Position numbers and translations under genes: made by a program
The notes under the pieces: generated by a model
What the model was told of the DNA's origin: nothing
Seen by the model: the letters and a program-made list of their open reading frames with translations, nothing else
Database searches by the model: none
Assembly (NCBI GenBank): GCA_020342025.1
Contig: CP070840.1
Coordinates: forward strand, 4,117,696-4,156,704
Source of the DNA: Deltaproteobacteria bacterium
GTDB lineage: Bacteria; Desulfobacterota; DSM-4660; Desulfatiglandales; HGW-15
Reading direction: 5' to 3'
Length of the DNA: 39,009 bases
Shown here: piece by piece, positions 1 through 9,223 of the stretch
Numbering within the stretch: the first letter of the stretch is position 1
Layout: every line of letters starts with the position of its first letter

Positions 1-1
1 G

Positions 2-91
2 GCCCTTGTCTTTCTTGGGGCCTATCTCATCATCCGTTCCATGTACCGTATCCACCGCTACGATCGAATCATCTTTTTTTCTCGCACATAA
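2..91 (+). CDS. C-terminal end of a membrane protein (partial)
   Basis: An open frame enters from the left edge and ends at TAA. The 29 visible residues are a hydrophobic run (ALVFLGAYLII) followed by a basic, aromatic tail (RSMYRIHRYDR), as in a last membrane helix with a cytoplasmic tail. The following 260 bp to the next gene are AT-rich, with no credible gene, promoter or terminator. No family can be named from so short a piece. Confidence 0.5.
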   Translation, partial: ALVFLGAYLIIRSMYRIHRYDRIIFFSRT

Positions 92-358
92 TCCACCTTC
101 CAGATTTTATTATTCTTCAAATGAATACAGGGTTATTAAGAGTAGTAAAGAGTTAAAATCATAAGCCATCTTATGTTAAATTCTATCAAAACTATCTATT
201 TTGAAAGAAAAATTATTACCCCTATGACGGTTCTATTTGACACCAGAATAAGAATTAGGTAGAAGGCCTTGTGAATAATTACACGATGTGGGCATTAGAG
301 GTGTCGTGCCTGTGGCAGAAGAAACCACTGCGGCGGTTCATCAAGGGAGGTGATGGGA

Positions 359-781
359 GTGGATAATCTGAGTGTCATGATCGTGGATGACGAGGAGGAT
401 TTTCTGGAAACGTTGGTGAAGCGCCTGGAAAAGCGAGATGTAAAGGTTATTGGGGCCAAAAGTGGGGAGGAAGCCCTTGAACTCTTGCAGGAAAGTCCGG
501 TGGACGTGGTGGTCTTGGACGTCAAGATGCCGGGCATGGATGGGATTCAGGCCTTGAAGGAGATCAGGCGCCGTCATCCACTGGTAGAGGTGGTCCTGCT
601 GACCGGGCACGCGAGCACGGAGGTGGCCATCAAGGGCATGGAGCTGGGGGCCTTTGACTATCTCATGAAGCCCATAGGTATGGATGAACTCCTTTACAAA
701 GTACAAGATGCCTACGAAAGGGTGTCCATAAAGAAACAAAAAATCAAGAGAATGGAGGGGGTGATGAACACAGACGGATAG
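359..781 (+). CDS. Single-domain response regulator (CheY-like receiver)
   Basis: A stand-alone phosphoacceptor receiver of about 140 residues. Visible are the acidic pocket (MIVDDEED), the phosphoacceptor Asp in VVVLDVKMPGMDG, the switch Thr in VVLLTGHAS and the conserved Lys in YLMKPI. There is no output domain, only a basic tail of about 20 residues. I chose the GTG at 359 because AAGGGAGG at 343-350 is 8 nt upstream; the frame stays open to an earlier GTG at 350 and ATG at 353, but those lie too close to that ribosome site. It precedes a transporter gene by 105 bp and could relay signals from an orphan kinase such as the hybrid at 23.8-25.4 kb; that pairing is inference. Confidence 0.9.
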   Translation: MDNLSVMIVDDEEDFLETLVKRLEKRDVKVIGAKSGEEALELLQESPVDVVVLDVKMPGMDGIQALKEIRRRHPLVEVVLLTGHASTEVAIKGMELGAFDYLMKPIGMDELLYKVQDAYERVSIKKQKIKRMEGVMNTDG

Positions 782-886
782 GGATGCTGGCTCGAATTTG
801 TGGATGAGGTCGCGTGGTTGCCATTGAAATGAGGGCGCGGTGACGACTTGTCACGTCGGAACCCTTAAAAAAGGAGATGAGGGGAA

Positions 887-2194
887 ATGAATTTCTTAAG
901 GGCATGGGGCAGATTTATGGTGATGGGGGCTAGAGCCCATGCAAGATGGGAACTCGATGTATCCAACACTATACTTGGTGATAAAAGGCGATTAATTATA
1001 CTCGGCTTACTCCTTGTCCCCGTCATACTTGGGGGAATTGCATTTGCCGATGAGATGGGCGAAGTCCTACCGGATGTCCTGGGCGGGAAGAAGGCATACA
1101 GCCCCGCCTTTTATTCAACATTTATCTTCGTTGTATCTATACTTATCGGCTTAATTGCCGGTCTCATCACCGGATGCATTGGTGCCGGGGGTGGATTCGT
1201 CATCGCCCCTGCCCTGATGAGCGCAGGGATCAAAGGGATACTGGCCGTTGGCACAGATCTTTTCCATATCTTTGCCAAGGCCATTATGGGGAGTACGATT
1301 CACAGAAAACTGGGCAATGTGTCTGTGCCGCTGGCTGTGGTGTTTTTGATCGGTGCCATCATCGGAGCGACCACTGGCGGCTTGATCAATCGATTCCTCT
1401 ACGAGATTAACCCGGTTCTGAGCGATGCCTTTATTACGACCGTCTACGCCTGCATGTTGGGTTTTTTGGGCATCTACGCCATGACGGATTTTATCAGGGC
1501 GAGAAAAGTAAAGGCGGGCAAAGACTTCCATGGCGTGGGTGGAGAAGAGGTTCCTGCAGGAAAAGTGGAAGGGGTCGAAATGGGCAATCTGCCCCAGAAA
1601 CTCCAGGCCATGAAGCTACCCCCTATGATAAAATTCGATTACGACTTTACTCCCGGAGGTCGGAGCATTTCATGGTTATTTCTGGTGCTCAGCGGCGTCC
1701 TGGTGGGGCTGGCAGCGGGCATTATGGGCGTGGGTGGTGGCTTCTTAACGTTTCCCATTTTCGTCTATATGCTGGGCGTCTCCTCCATGACGACGGTGGG
1801 AACGGACATCTTTCAGATCATCTTTACAGCGGGATATGCCTCCATTAGCCAGTACGCCATTTATGGATTCGTCTTTTATACATTGGCGATGGGCATGCTC
1901 CTGGGTTCGCTGCTTGGCATACAGGTCGGAGCCATGGTCACCAGGGTGGTGAAAGGAATCACCATTCGTGGTTTTTACGCCATGGCCGTGCTGGCGGGTT
2001 TTGTGAACCGGATCTTTGCCCTGCCCGGTAAACTGGGGGATATGGGTGTCATTCCCATCTCGAAACAGACGGGTGCCGTTTTAGACAGCATCGGCGTGTA
2101 CGCCTTTTTCATCGTCCTCGGCGGATTTGCAGTCTGGGTGATTTACACCTTCCTTGCAAACTTAGGGGTTCTTAAGGGAGAGGAGGTGGTATGA
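887..2194 (+). CDS. TauE/SafE (TSUP) family sulfite/organosulfonate-type exporter
   Basis: A 435-residue polytopic membrane protein of the TSUP family, which moves sulfite, sulfoacetate, sulfonates or related anions across the cytoplasmic membrane. The two half-repeats each show the family glycine signature: LITGCIGAGGGFVIAP near residue 95 and GLAAGIMGVGGGFLTFP near residue 280. They are joined by a hydrophilic loop at about 205-255. The family is usually about 250-300 residues; the extra length is an N-terminal extension with one hydrophobic segment, plus the loop. AGGAG lies just upstream of the ATG. It overlaps the next gene by 4 bp (ATGA), so the two are translationally coupled. The substrate is not determinable here; sulfite or another sulfur oxyanion fits the inferred organism. 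Confidence 0.88.
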   Translation: MNFLRAWGRFMVMGARAHARWELDVSNTILGDKRRLIILGLLLVPVILGGIAFADEMGEVLPDVLGGKKAYSPAFYSTFIFVVSILIGLIAGLITGCIGAGGGFVIAPALMSAGIKGILAVGTDLFHIFAKAIMGSTIHRKLGNVSVPLAVVFLIGAIIGATTGGLINRFLYEINPVLSDAFITTVYACMLGFLGIYAMTDFIRARKVKAGKDFHGVGGEEVPAGKVEGVEMGNLPQKLQAMKLPPMIKFDYDFTPGGRSISWLFLVLSGVLVGLAAGIMGVGGGFLTFPIFVYMLGVSSMTTVGTDIFQIIFTAGYASISQYAIYGFVFYTLAMGMLLGSLLGIQVGAMVTRVVKGITIRGFYAMAVLAGFVNRIFALPGKLGDMGVIPISKQTGAVLDSIGVYAFFIVLGGFAVWVIYTFLANLGVLKGEEVV

Positions 2195-2880
2195 TGCTGG
2201 CGAATAAGAGAAAGTTTTATGGCGGTTTTGGCATGATAGTTGCGTTCATCATCGTGCTCATCATCTTCTTTTCACCTATCTACCATGGGCAAAACGGGCT
2301 GGATTATCTGGACAATTTATACAATTCCATATCTAAAGGTTCTGCCTACTACATTCCAGACGTAAAGGAAGAGACGGACAAATTCAAAGGCAATGCCGTG
2401 AGTGTTACCCTAAACATGACGGACAATAAGCAGGCGGAGCAGACAGTTTCGCTTTTCAGGGCGAGCAGTGCGGAGGCCATGGCCGCAGATTCCCAGCTGA
2501 AGGTAACCGGTGATCTGGGCAAGATCCTTGAAAACGCCCTGGCCGATTCAGATGCCATGTATAGAAACGACGGGCAAACGGTCTCCGGGAAATACGGATA
2601 CGATGAGAAGAGGGCCCTTTATAACTGGTGGAAGGCCTTTAAGGAGATGGAAAAGGACCTGAAAAAACAGAAAGAGTTTAAGGAGGCCGACGCTGTAGCC
2701 CTGGTTGTGAAAAAGGCTTTAGAATCCTCCTACAACTACTATCGGATTGAACCTCAAAAGATCGGGGATCGTTTTGGGATTGTGATCTTCTCTCTCGTTT
2801 TTTACGTGGTGTATACCATGTGGTACGGCTTTGCCATCATGTTTATGTTTGAGGGATGGGGCATGAGGCTGGAACACTAA
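2191..2880 (+). CDS. Two-helix membrane protein coupled to the TSUP transporter
   Basis: This 229-residue protein has one N-terminal membrane helix (GMIVAFIIVLIIFFSPIY), a mostly polar region of about 150 residues rich in Lys, Glu and Asp, and a C-terminal hydrophobic hairpin or helix (IVIFSLVFYVVYTMWYGFAIM). By topology the middle part probably faces the periplasm. Its start codon overlaps the transporter stop codon (ATGA) and an intrinsic terminator follows, so the two genes form a closed unit. I do not recognise the family. An accessory or sensing subunit of the transporter is the simplest guess. Confidence 0.75.
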   Translation: MMLANKRKFYGGFGMIVAFIIVLIIFFSPIYHGQNGLDYLDNLYNSISKGSAYYIPDVKEETDKFKGNAVSVTLNMTDNKQAEQTVSLFRASSAEAMAADSQLKVTGDLGKILENALADSDAMYRNDGQTVSGKYGYDEKRALYNWWKAFKEMEKDLKKQKEFKEADAVALVVKKALESSYNYYRIEPQKIGDRFGIVIFSLVFYVVYTMWYGFAIMFMFEGWGMRLEH

Positions 2881-2933
2881 AAGATTGTTAATTGATGATT
2901 GACGATTGAGAGGCTGTTGCCCAATGAAGAGCC

Positions 2934-2974
2934 AGAGCCAAAGATCAGTCACCTTTGCCTTTGGCTCTTTTTTT
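2934..2974 (+). terminator. Rho-independent terminator
   Basis: A perfect 10-bp inverted repeat, AGAGCCAAAG at 2934-2943 and CTTTGGCTCT at 2959-2968, with a 15-nt loop, is followed by a run of seven T. It lies 54 bp after the transporter-partner stop codon and closes that operon just before the PEP-synthase-like gene. Confidence 0.9.
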
Positions 2975-2991
2975 GGGTATCCTGAGTTTGT

Positions 2992-5607
2992 ATGGGTCGA
3001 ATAACGGACACGATCAGAAACGTATTACAAGGTAAGAGGGGGAGAGAATCCTTCGATGCCGAGGAACTCCGCATTACCTTTAAGGCTCGTTATCACCAAT
3101 TCAGACTTCTTTTGAACGCCAACCATAATGCTTTGGACGTCATGGCCGAGATTGAGGAGGCCCTGAGAGGGGTCACACCTTTTGGGATACATTTTGTTCG
3201 AGCCCATTGCACCAGGGCTTCCACGAGCGTTTGGCAAATTGTAAAGCACTTGAACGAGCTGGCCCCAGGGAAATACGAAGGTCTCTATGAGCGTTTTAGA
3301 GGGATTCAGAAAAGAATCAATCCTTTTGCATACCCTAAGATGCTTCCAAAAGAAGGCCCGCTGGTCCTTCCCATTCGGGAGGTGGACAAGACCCTGGCAG
3401 ACCGGGTGGGCAGCAAAATGGCAAACTTGGGAGAGATCAAGAGCCGGATGCAACTCAATATCCCCAACGGGTTTGTTATCACGTCTCACGCATACCAGGG
3501 TTTCATGGCACATAATCATCTTGAACCCGAGATTGACAGGCTGATTCAGGCCACGGACGTGGAGAATTTAGACCAGCTTTACAGCCTCAGTTCTGCCATC
3601 CAACAGCGCATCATACGTTCAGATCTCCCCGAAGAACTGAAGGAGGCCATATCAGAGCATTATCGGACGTTAGAGAGGGAAGAGGGAGCAGGAATCAGGG
3701 TCGCCATGCGCAGCAGTGCCTTGGGAGAAGACCTGGTTGGGACCTCTTTTGCGGGTCAATATCGCTCAGAGCTCAACGTGAGCGCTGATCATATCTTTGA
3801 GACCTACAAGGAGATCGTTGCCAGTAAATACGGCATTTCCGCCATGGCGTACCGCCTGAATCGCGGCATCCGTGACGAGGATGTGGCCATGTGTGTGGGC
3901 GTGCTCCCCATGGTGGATGCCGTTTCGGGAGGTGTGGCCTACTCCAGAAATCCTGTGAATCTCAGCGACGACTCTGTGATGATCAATTCGGTTTGGGGTC
4001 TCCCAAAGCCCGTTGTGGACGGCAGTATAACCTCAGATCTTTTCATCGTCTCCAGGGGGGACCCCATGGTGATCCAAAGAAAAGAGATTGCCATCAAAGA
4101 AAGAAAGTTCATATGTTATGCCGATGAAGGGGTATGCCGTCTGGATATGACCGAAGGAGAAAGTGACATGCCTTCTTTGGGTGATGAGGAGGCCCTGGAA
4201 ATCGCCCGCTTGGCCATCAGGCTGGAGGCCTATTACGGCGTGCCACAGGATATGGAGTGGGCCATCCACAGTGATGGCTCCATTGTGGTTCTACAATGCA
4301 GACCTTTGCAGCAGACGGGGGTCCCTGAAGAAGCGGGAAGGATGGGTGATGTTGGGGAGACGGAACCAGTCATACTCCTCGGCGGGGTCACGGCCAGTAC
4401 AGGCGCTGCGTCGGGTCCAGTTTTTGTCTTAAAGCGGGATGCGGATGCCCTGAAGTTTCCAAGGGAAGCTGTCCTTGTAACGGCCCAAGCCCTGCCCCGG
4501 TGGGCGACTCTGATGAACAGGGCCACGGCGGTTATCACTGAAAAGGGGAGCATCGCGGGACACCTGGCCAATGTGGCAAGGGAGTTCAATGTTCCCGCCC
4601 TCTTTGGCGTGAAGGGAGCCATGGATCAGTTGAAGAACGGCAGGGTGATCACGGTGGATGCAGATGCTCGTAGGATTTACGATGGCCGGATCGATGCCCT
4701 GCTGGAGGGAAGAGAAAGGCCGAAAACCGTCATGGAGGGAACTCCCGTTTTCGAGGCCCTAAAAGGTGCCGCTCAATATATCATCCCATTACATCTCCTC
4801 AACCCAGATGCCCCCTCATTCAATCCTAAGAACTGCAAAACATTTCATGACATCACTCGCTTCTGCCATGAAAAGGCCGTGCATGAGATGTTCAAATTCG
4901 GGAAGGAGCATCATTTTTCAGAGCGCTCCAGCAAACAGCTGGTCAGCAATGTCCCCATGCAATGGTGGGTCCTGAACCTGGATGATGGGTTCAGAGAGGA
5001 AGTGCAGGGCAGGTACGTCCAACTGGACAATATTGTTTCCATCCCCATGCTGGCCCTCTGGAAGGGGATTACAGCCTTCCCTTGGGAAGGTCCCCCACCG
5101 GTTGATGGCAGGGGATTTATGTCGGTCATGTTTCAGGCAACGACAAACAGGGCCCTGACCGTTGGCGTGCCCTCCAAATTCGCCAACCGCAACTATTTTA
5201 TGATTTCGAAGAATTACTGTAGCCTCCATTCCAGACTCGGGTTTCATTTTTCTACCGTCGAGACCATCTTGAGCGATAGAGCGCGTGAGAATTACGTCAG
5301 TTTCCAGTTCAAAGGTGGAGCAGCAGACCTTGAGCGAAGACTCCTCCGATTGCTATTCATTAAGGATATTCTGGAAGGGTACGGCTTCACCGTGGAATTG
5401 AGAGAGGACCACCTCCTCGCCAGGATAGAGGACTATGATAGAGACACCATGGAGGAGCGCCTAGAGATTTTGGGTTATCTCAGCATTCACACCCGCCAGC
5501 TGGACATGATCATGGCCAATCCATCGAGGGTAACCTACTATCGGTCAAAGATGGACAAAGAGATCGAGGAACTGATCCACAGCCCCGTTCCTGAGACGCA
5601 CCGTTAA
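2992..5607 (+). CDS. PEP synthase/PPDK-like protein with a non-canonical C-terminal domain
   Basis: 871 residues. After an N-terminal region of about 120 residues comes a PPDK N-terminal ATP-grasp domain (VGSKMANLGEIKSRM; GTSFAGQYRSELNV; DMEWAIHSDGSIVVLQCRPL). A phosphohistidine swivel domain follows, with ITEKGSIAGHLANVA carrying the likely phospho-His at residue 524. In true PEP synthase a PEP/pyruvate TIM barrel follows; here there are about 280 residues I cannot match to that barrel. ATP-driven His phosphorylation is therefore supported, but pyruvate as acceptor is not. The ATG at 2992 has only a weak ribosome site and sits right after a terminator. It is convergent with the permease at 5695. 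Confidence 0.8.
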   Translation: MGRITDTIRNVLQGKRGRESFDAEELRITFKARYHQFRLLLNANHNALDVMAEIEEALRGVTPFGIHFVRAHCTRASTSVWQIVKHLNELAPGKYEGLYERFRGIQKRINPFAYPKMLPKEGPLVLPIREVDKTLADRVGSKMANLGEIKSRMQLNIPNGFVITSHAYQGFMAHNHLEPEIDRLIQATDVENLDQLYSLSSAIQQRIIRSDLPEELKEAISEHYRTLEREEGAGIRVAMRSSALGEDLVGTSFAGQYRSELNVSADHIFETYKEIVASKYGISAMAYRLNRGIRDEDVAMCVGVLPMVDAVSGGVAYSRNPVNLSDDSVMINSVWGLPKPVVDGSITSDLFIVSRGDPMVIQRKEIAIKERKFICYADEGVCRLDMTEGESDMPSLGDEEALEIARLAIRLEAYYGVPQDMEWAIHSDGSIVVLQCRPLQQTGVPEEAGRMGDVGETEPVILLGGVTASTGAASGPVFVLKRDADALKFPREAVLVTAQALPRWATLMNRATAVITEKGSIAGHLANVAREFNVPALFGVKGAMDQLKNGRVITVDADARRIYDGRIDALLEGRERPKTVMEGTPVFEALKGAAQYIIPLHLLNPDAPSFNPKNCKTFHDITRFCHEKAVHEMFKFGKEHHFSERSSKQLVSNVPMQWWVLNLDDGFREEVQGRYVQLDNIVSIPMLALWKGITAFPWEGPPPVDGRGFMSVMFQATTNRALTVGVPSKFANRNYFMISKNYCSLHSRLGFHFSTVETILSDRARENYVSFQFKGGAADLERRLLRLLFIKDILEGYGFTVELREDHLLARIEDYDRDTMEERLEILGYLSIHTRQLDMIMANPSRVTYYRSKMDKEIEELIHSPVPETHR

Positions 5608-5694
5608 CGCCTCTGGCTATTTTCTCGCTCCGGCCCATAGGCAAGAAACCCCGCCTGACTTGCTGGGTCAGCACACTCTGCCCTCCTGAACCTT

Positions 5695-7470
5695 CTAGAA
5701 AGGCCAGAAAAGCGGAATAAAAAGGGTGCCTACAATGAGGACGAGCAGGTTGAGGGGAATGCCGAGTTTGAGGTAATCACTGAAGCGGTATCCCCCCGGT
5801 CCGTAGACCAAGAGATTGGTCTGATAGCCGATGGGGGTGGCAAAACAGGCGCTCGCCCCAAAGCAAACGGCTATGATAAAGGGTTTTGGATCAACGCCCA
5901 ATGAAAGGGCGGTGGATATGGCAATGGGGACAAGGAGGACGGCGGTGGCGTTGTTACTCAAAATCTGGGTGCTTATACTGGTGAGCAGGATGATGCCGGC
6001 CAAAATAACCTCAGGGGTTGCCCCACGAAAAAGTCCTAAAAAGCTTTCCGCATAATATTGAGCGGCACCCGTTTTTTCCATGGCCGTTCCCAATGCAATG
6101 GCGCCCACAATGAGTACCAACACGTTTCCTTGTATAGACCGGTAGGCGTCTCGAAGTTGAAGGCACCCGGTCAAAATCATCAAAAAAGCGGCAGCAAGGG
6201 CGCAGACCATGATGTCAGCCACTCCCGTGCTGGCGGCCACGATCAATCCCAGAAAGACAAGAATAGCAAAAGGCGCCTTCTTCTTGTGAATGATCTCATG
6301 ATGCACATCTTCCACAATAATGAAGTCCGGTTCTCCTCGCATCCTTTCCAGCTTCTCTCCCGGACACCAAATCAGGATGATATCGCCCACTCTCAATTTC
6401 AGATTCTGAATTCTCTGCTCTGTGTAAAGAGAACTTCTCCTCTTTACGGCAATGATATGAATCTCGGGATCCTTTTGAAGATGGGTCTCCAGGAGCTTCT
6501 CTCCCAATAGTGAAGATTGGGGAGGAATAATCATTTCCACAATAAGGGATTCTTTTTCCTCAGCGGCAAATTGGACGTCTTCGGCCACGTGGGGCAATTC
6601 AACGAGTTTGTCACGAAGGATTGCAACCAGGTCATTAGGCGAACCCTTGACCAAAAGCAAATCCTTTGCGGCGATCTCCACCTTATCCCTTTCTGGATAA
6701 AAGACATGATAGTCGCGTGCTATTTCGAAGAGCTCAAAGGTGGTATATTTCTTAGAAAAGGCGTGAACCGGATTTTCTCCAATGAGCGCGCTGTCTGGTG
6801 GGATAACAAATTCGGCTAGGTAGCGTCTGTCCACACGATCTTCCAGTTCGCATACAGGCGCTGCGTGACCTGGCATAAAGCGAGGCGCCGCAAAAAAGAG
6901 GAAGGCAATTCCCAATATGGCAATGGGGACGCCCAAGGAAGAAAGCTCAAACATACTAATGGTTCCGTAGCCATACATCCCGCTCAAGTTGCTCACAATG
7001 ATATTTGTGGATGTGCCGATCAGCGTGCAGGTGCCAGCAAGTATTGAAGCGTATGAGACGGGAATCAGGAATTTTGAGGGACTGAGATCATATTCGCAGC
7101 TCAAATTTAGAATGATCGGGATGAAAAGGACCACCACAGGGGTGTTGTTGATGAAGGCCGAGGCGATACCGACGATCACCAGGGTGAAGAGCAAGGCAAG
7201 TTTTGCCTTGCCGCGAGAGACCTGTATGACCTTCTGCGCGACGAAACCCACGGATCCCGTCCGGATCATGCCCCTGCTGATGAGAAACATGGCGCCGACG
7301 GTGATGACGGCGGGGTTTGCGAATCCCGCAACCGCTTCCATGGGGGACAGAATCTTGGTCAAAATGAGCGCAACCATGATCCCAATGGCCGTAAGATCGA
7401 TGGGGATCCTTTCCGTAATCAGCAGAAAAAGCGTAATCAGTATAATGATGGAGACAATGAGAATGTCCAT
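5695..7470 (-). CDS. SLC13/DASS-type permease with two TrkA-C (RCK_C) domains
   Basis: A 591-residue membrane protein. Its two hydrophobic halves each carry a family hairpin motif (FINNTPVVVLFIPII near residue 105, LSNNATAVLLVPIA near residue 510). Between them lies a soluble stretch at about 210-380 that looks like two RCK_C/TrkA-C ligand-binding domains (for example LIGENPVHAFSKKYTTFELF). The family carries dicarboxylates, sulfate or other anions with cations. GGAGG lies about 8 nt before the ATG at 7470. It stands alone, divergent from the kinase at 7683. Sulfate or C4-dicarboxylate would both suit the neighbourhood; neither is proven. Confidence 0.88.
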   Translation of the reverse strand: MDILIVSIIILITLFLLITERIPIDLTAIGIMVALILTKILSPMEAVAGFANPAVITVGAMFLISRGMIRTGSVGFVAQKVIQVSRGKAKLALLFTLVIVGIASAFINNTPVVVLFIPIILNLSCEYDLSPSKFLIPVSYASILAGTCTLIGTSTNIIVSNLSGMYGYGTISMFELSSLGVPIAILGIAFLFFAAPRFMPGHAAPVCELEDRVDRRYLAEFVIPPDSALIGENPVHAFSKKYTTFELFEIARDYHVFYPERDKVEIAAKDLLLVKGSPNDLVAILRDKLVELPHVAEDVQFAAEEKESLIVEMIIPPQSSLLGEKLLETHLQKDPEIHIIAVKRRSSLYTEQRIQNLKLRVGDIILIWCPGEKLERMRGEPDFIIVEDVHHEIIHKKKAPFAILVFLGLIVAASTGVADIMVCALAAAFLMILTGCLQLRDAYRSIQGNVLVLIVGAIALGTAMEKTGAAQYYAESFLGLFRGATPEVILAGIILLTSISTQILSNNATAVLLVPIAISTALSLGVDPKPFIIAVCFGASACFATPIGYQTNLLVYGPGGYRFSDYLKLGIPLNLLVLIVGTLFIPLFWPF

Positions 7471-7682
7471 GTGTGACGCCTCCGCCCATTTCTAATTCAA
7501 CATCATTCTTCCGCTCGGCCAACGTGAACCACGAGCCCTTTGCGAAAGCCTGCGAACAGGGGAAAGGGGGTGTGAGAGAAACTATTGAGCGGAGAAAATG
7601 TGATCTTGCGTACCTTTTTATTATATCGTAATATAAATTCATTCCACAGTCATATCAATTCGATTTTGCGCTCAAATTATAG

Positions 7683-9164
7683 ATGATGAGAATATGGAGA
7701 TACATTAGCCTGCGTGCCTGGATCTACCTGATCTTAATGGCCCTGGTGTTTGTCACATTGACAGGGGCCCTGGTTGCCGTATGGTACACCTACCAAATGG
7801 AAGGGCTTTTCACTCAAGTCATTGGGAGAAATATGGCCGCTTTCCATGCCGCATTAGAACTGGAGACGGCCCTGGTCAACCAGAAAGGTTACGTTTCCTA
7901 CTATTTTATAGACGGGAATCCAGATTGGCTCAGACAATTGGGGGAGGACCGTCAGCTATTTAGGCAAAAGCTTGAAGAGGTCCAGAATCTGGCTGAAACT
8001 GAACAGGAAAAGGAGGTCATCAAGCGGATCGAATCCCAGTATCTCCAATACACCACCGGAAAAGATCAGGTGATCGCCCATTACAGGGCTGGACAAAGGG
8101 AAGCGGGTGCCAGGCTCCACTCCGAAGTGCGCAACTCGTTCTCCAAGACCTTGGAATCGTGTGAAGAATACAAAAATCTCCATAGGCAAAGAATCCATCA
8201 AGCCACTGACAGGAGCCATGCCGAGGCCAAAAGGCTGAGGATGACTGCTGCGGCAGCCATTTTTATCGCTTTCTCACTGGCGGTGCTCATGGTTCTCGTT
8301 CTGGTCAGGCAGATTTTGGGGCCTGTTCGTAGATTGGCTCTGGAGGCGGATCGAGAAGGCGTATCTGTCAGGTCAAGAAATGAAGTCAAGGCACTCAGCC
8401 GCAGTGTCCGAGGCCTGATTCAAGATATAGACCAGACACAGGGCGAACTGGAAAAAAGCCGGGAGCACCTCTTACAGGCAGAAAAGATGGTCCTGGTGGG
8501 AAAGCTGGCAGCGGGTGTGGCTCACAGCATTCGTAACCCGCTCACATCGGTGAAGATGCGGTTGTTTTCTTTGGGTCGAACCCTTGATCTATCCACCACC
8601 CAAAAGGAGGATTTTGACGTGATCTCCGAGGAGATCGGAAACATTGATACCATTGTTCAGAACTTCCTCGAATTCTCACGGCCCCCCAAGCTGAAAATGC
8701 AGAGGGTGAGTCCATCGGAAGTGGTGGATCTGGTTCTTCAGCTGCTGGAGCACCGCCTGAAATCCTACGATGTGGAGATAGAACTCCAAAGAAAGCAAGC
8801 CCTTCCACAAATCCAGGTGGATCCCGAGCAACTCAAGGAAGTGCTCGTCAATCTCATAGTCAACGCGTGCGAGGCTATGGAGGGTAGCGGCTTTATTGCC
8901 ATCCAGGAGGAGGAGTCTTTCGTGGAACCCCTGGGCCGGGTCGTGGTCATTCGACTGGACGACAATGGCCCAGGCATCCCTGAATCACTCAAAGAGAAGG
9001 TTTTTGAACCCTTTTTCACCACCAAGGAGGAAGGATCGGGACTTGGTCTCAGTATCGCTGCCCGGATCGTGGAGGAGCACGGAGGTTGGCTGGATCTTGC
9101 ATCAAAGGAAGGGAAGGGAAGCACTTTCGTAATTACTCTTCCCGTGAATCCTATAAAGGCGTAG
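7683..9164 (+). CDS. Membrane sensor histidine kinase (HAMP, HisKA, HATPase_c)
   Basis: 493 residues. The order is membrane helix (about 13-36), a helical periplasmic sensor (about 37-180), a second helix (about 185-208), HAMP, HisKA with the phosphoacceptor His281 in GVAHSIRNPLTSV, and a HATPase domain with N box (NLIVNACEAME), G1 (DNGPGIP), F (FEPFFTTK) and G2 (GSGLGLSI). The sensor looks like a four-helix bundle, so the ligand is unknown. No good ribosome site precedes the ATG at 7683. It is followed after 59 bp by an NtrC-type activator; they form an obvious two-component pair, and the kinase resembles the NtrB/ZraS group. Confidence 0.92.
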   Translation: MMRIWRYISLRAWIYLILMALVFVTLTGALVAVWYTYQMEGLFTQVIGRNMAAFHAALELETALVNQKGYVSYYFIDGNPDWLRQLGEDRQLFRQKLEEVQNLAETEQEKEVIKRIESQYLQYTTGKDQVIAHYRAGQREAGARLHSEVRNSFSKTLESCEEYKNLHRQRIHQATDRSHAEAKRLRMTAAAAIFIAFSLAVLMVLVLVRQILGPVRRLALEADREGVSVRSRNEVKALSRSVRGLIQDIDQTQGELEKSREHLLQAEKMVLVGKLAAGVAHSIRNPLTSVKMRLFSLGRTLDLSTTQKEDFDVISEEIGNIDTIVQNFLEFSRPPKLKMQRVSPSEVVDLVLQLLEHRLKSYDVEIELQRKQALPQIQVDPEQLKEVLVNLIVNACEAMEGSGFIAIQEEESFVEPLGRVVVIRLDDNGPGIPESLKEKVFEPFFTTKEEGSGLGLSIAARIVEEHGGWLDLASKEGKGSTFVITLPVNPIKA

Positions 9165-9223
9165 CTGCACTTTGAAGGCTAAGGGAATAATGGAATCGTG
9201 GAGGTGCCGGAGGTAATCGGATC

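Noticed and set aside
840..854. Short inverted repeat GTGAC-N5-GTCAC before the TSUP gene
   Set aside because: Single occurrence, only five base pairs, and no promoter at a fixed distance; could be chance.
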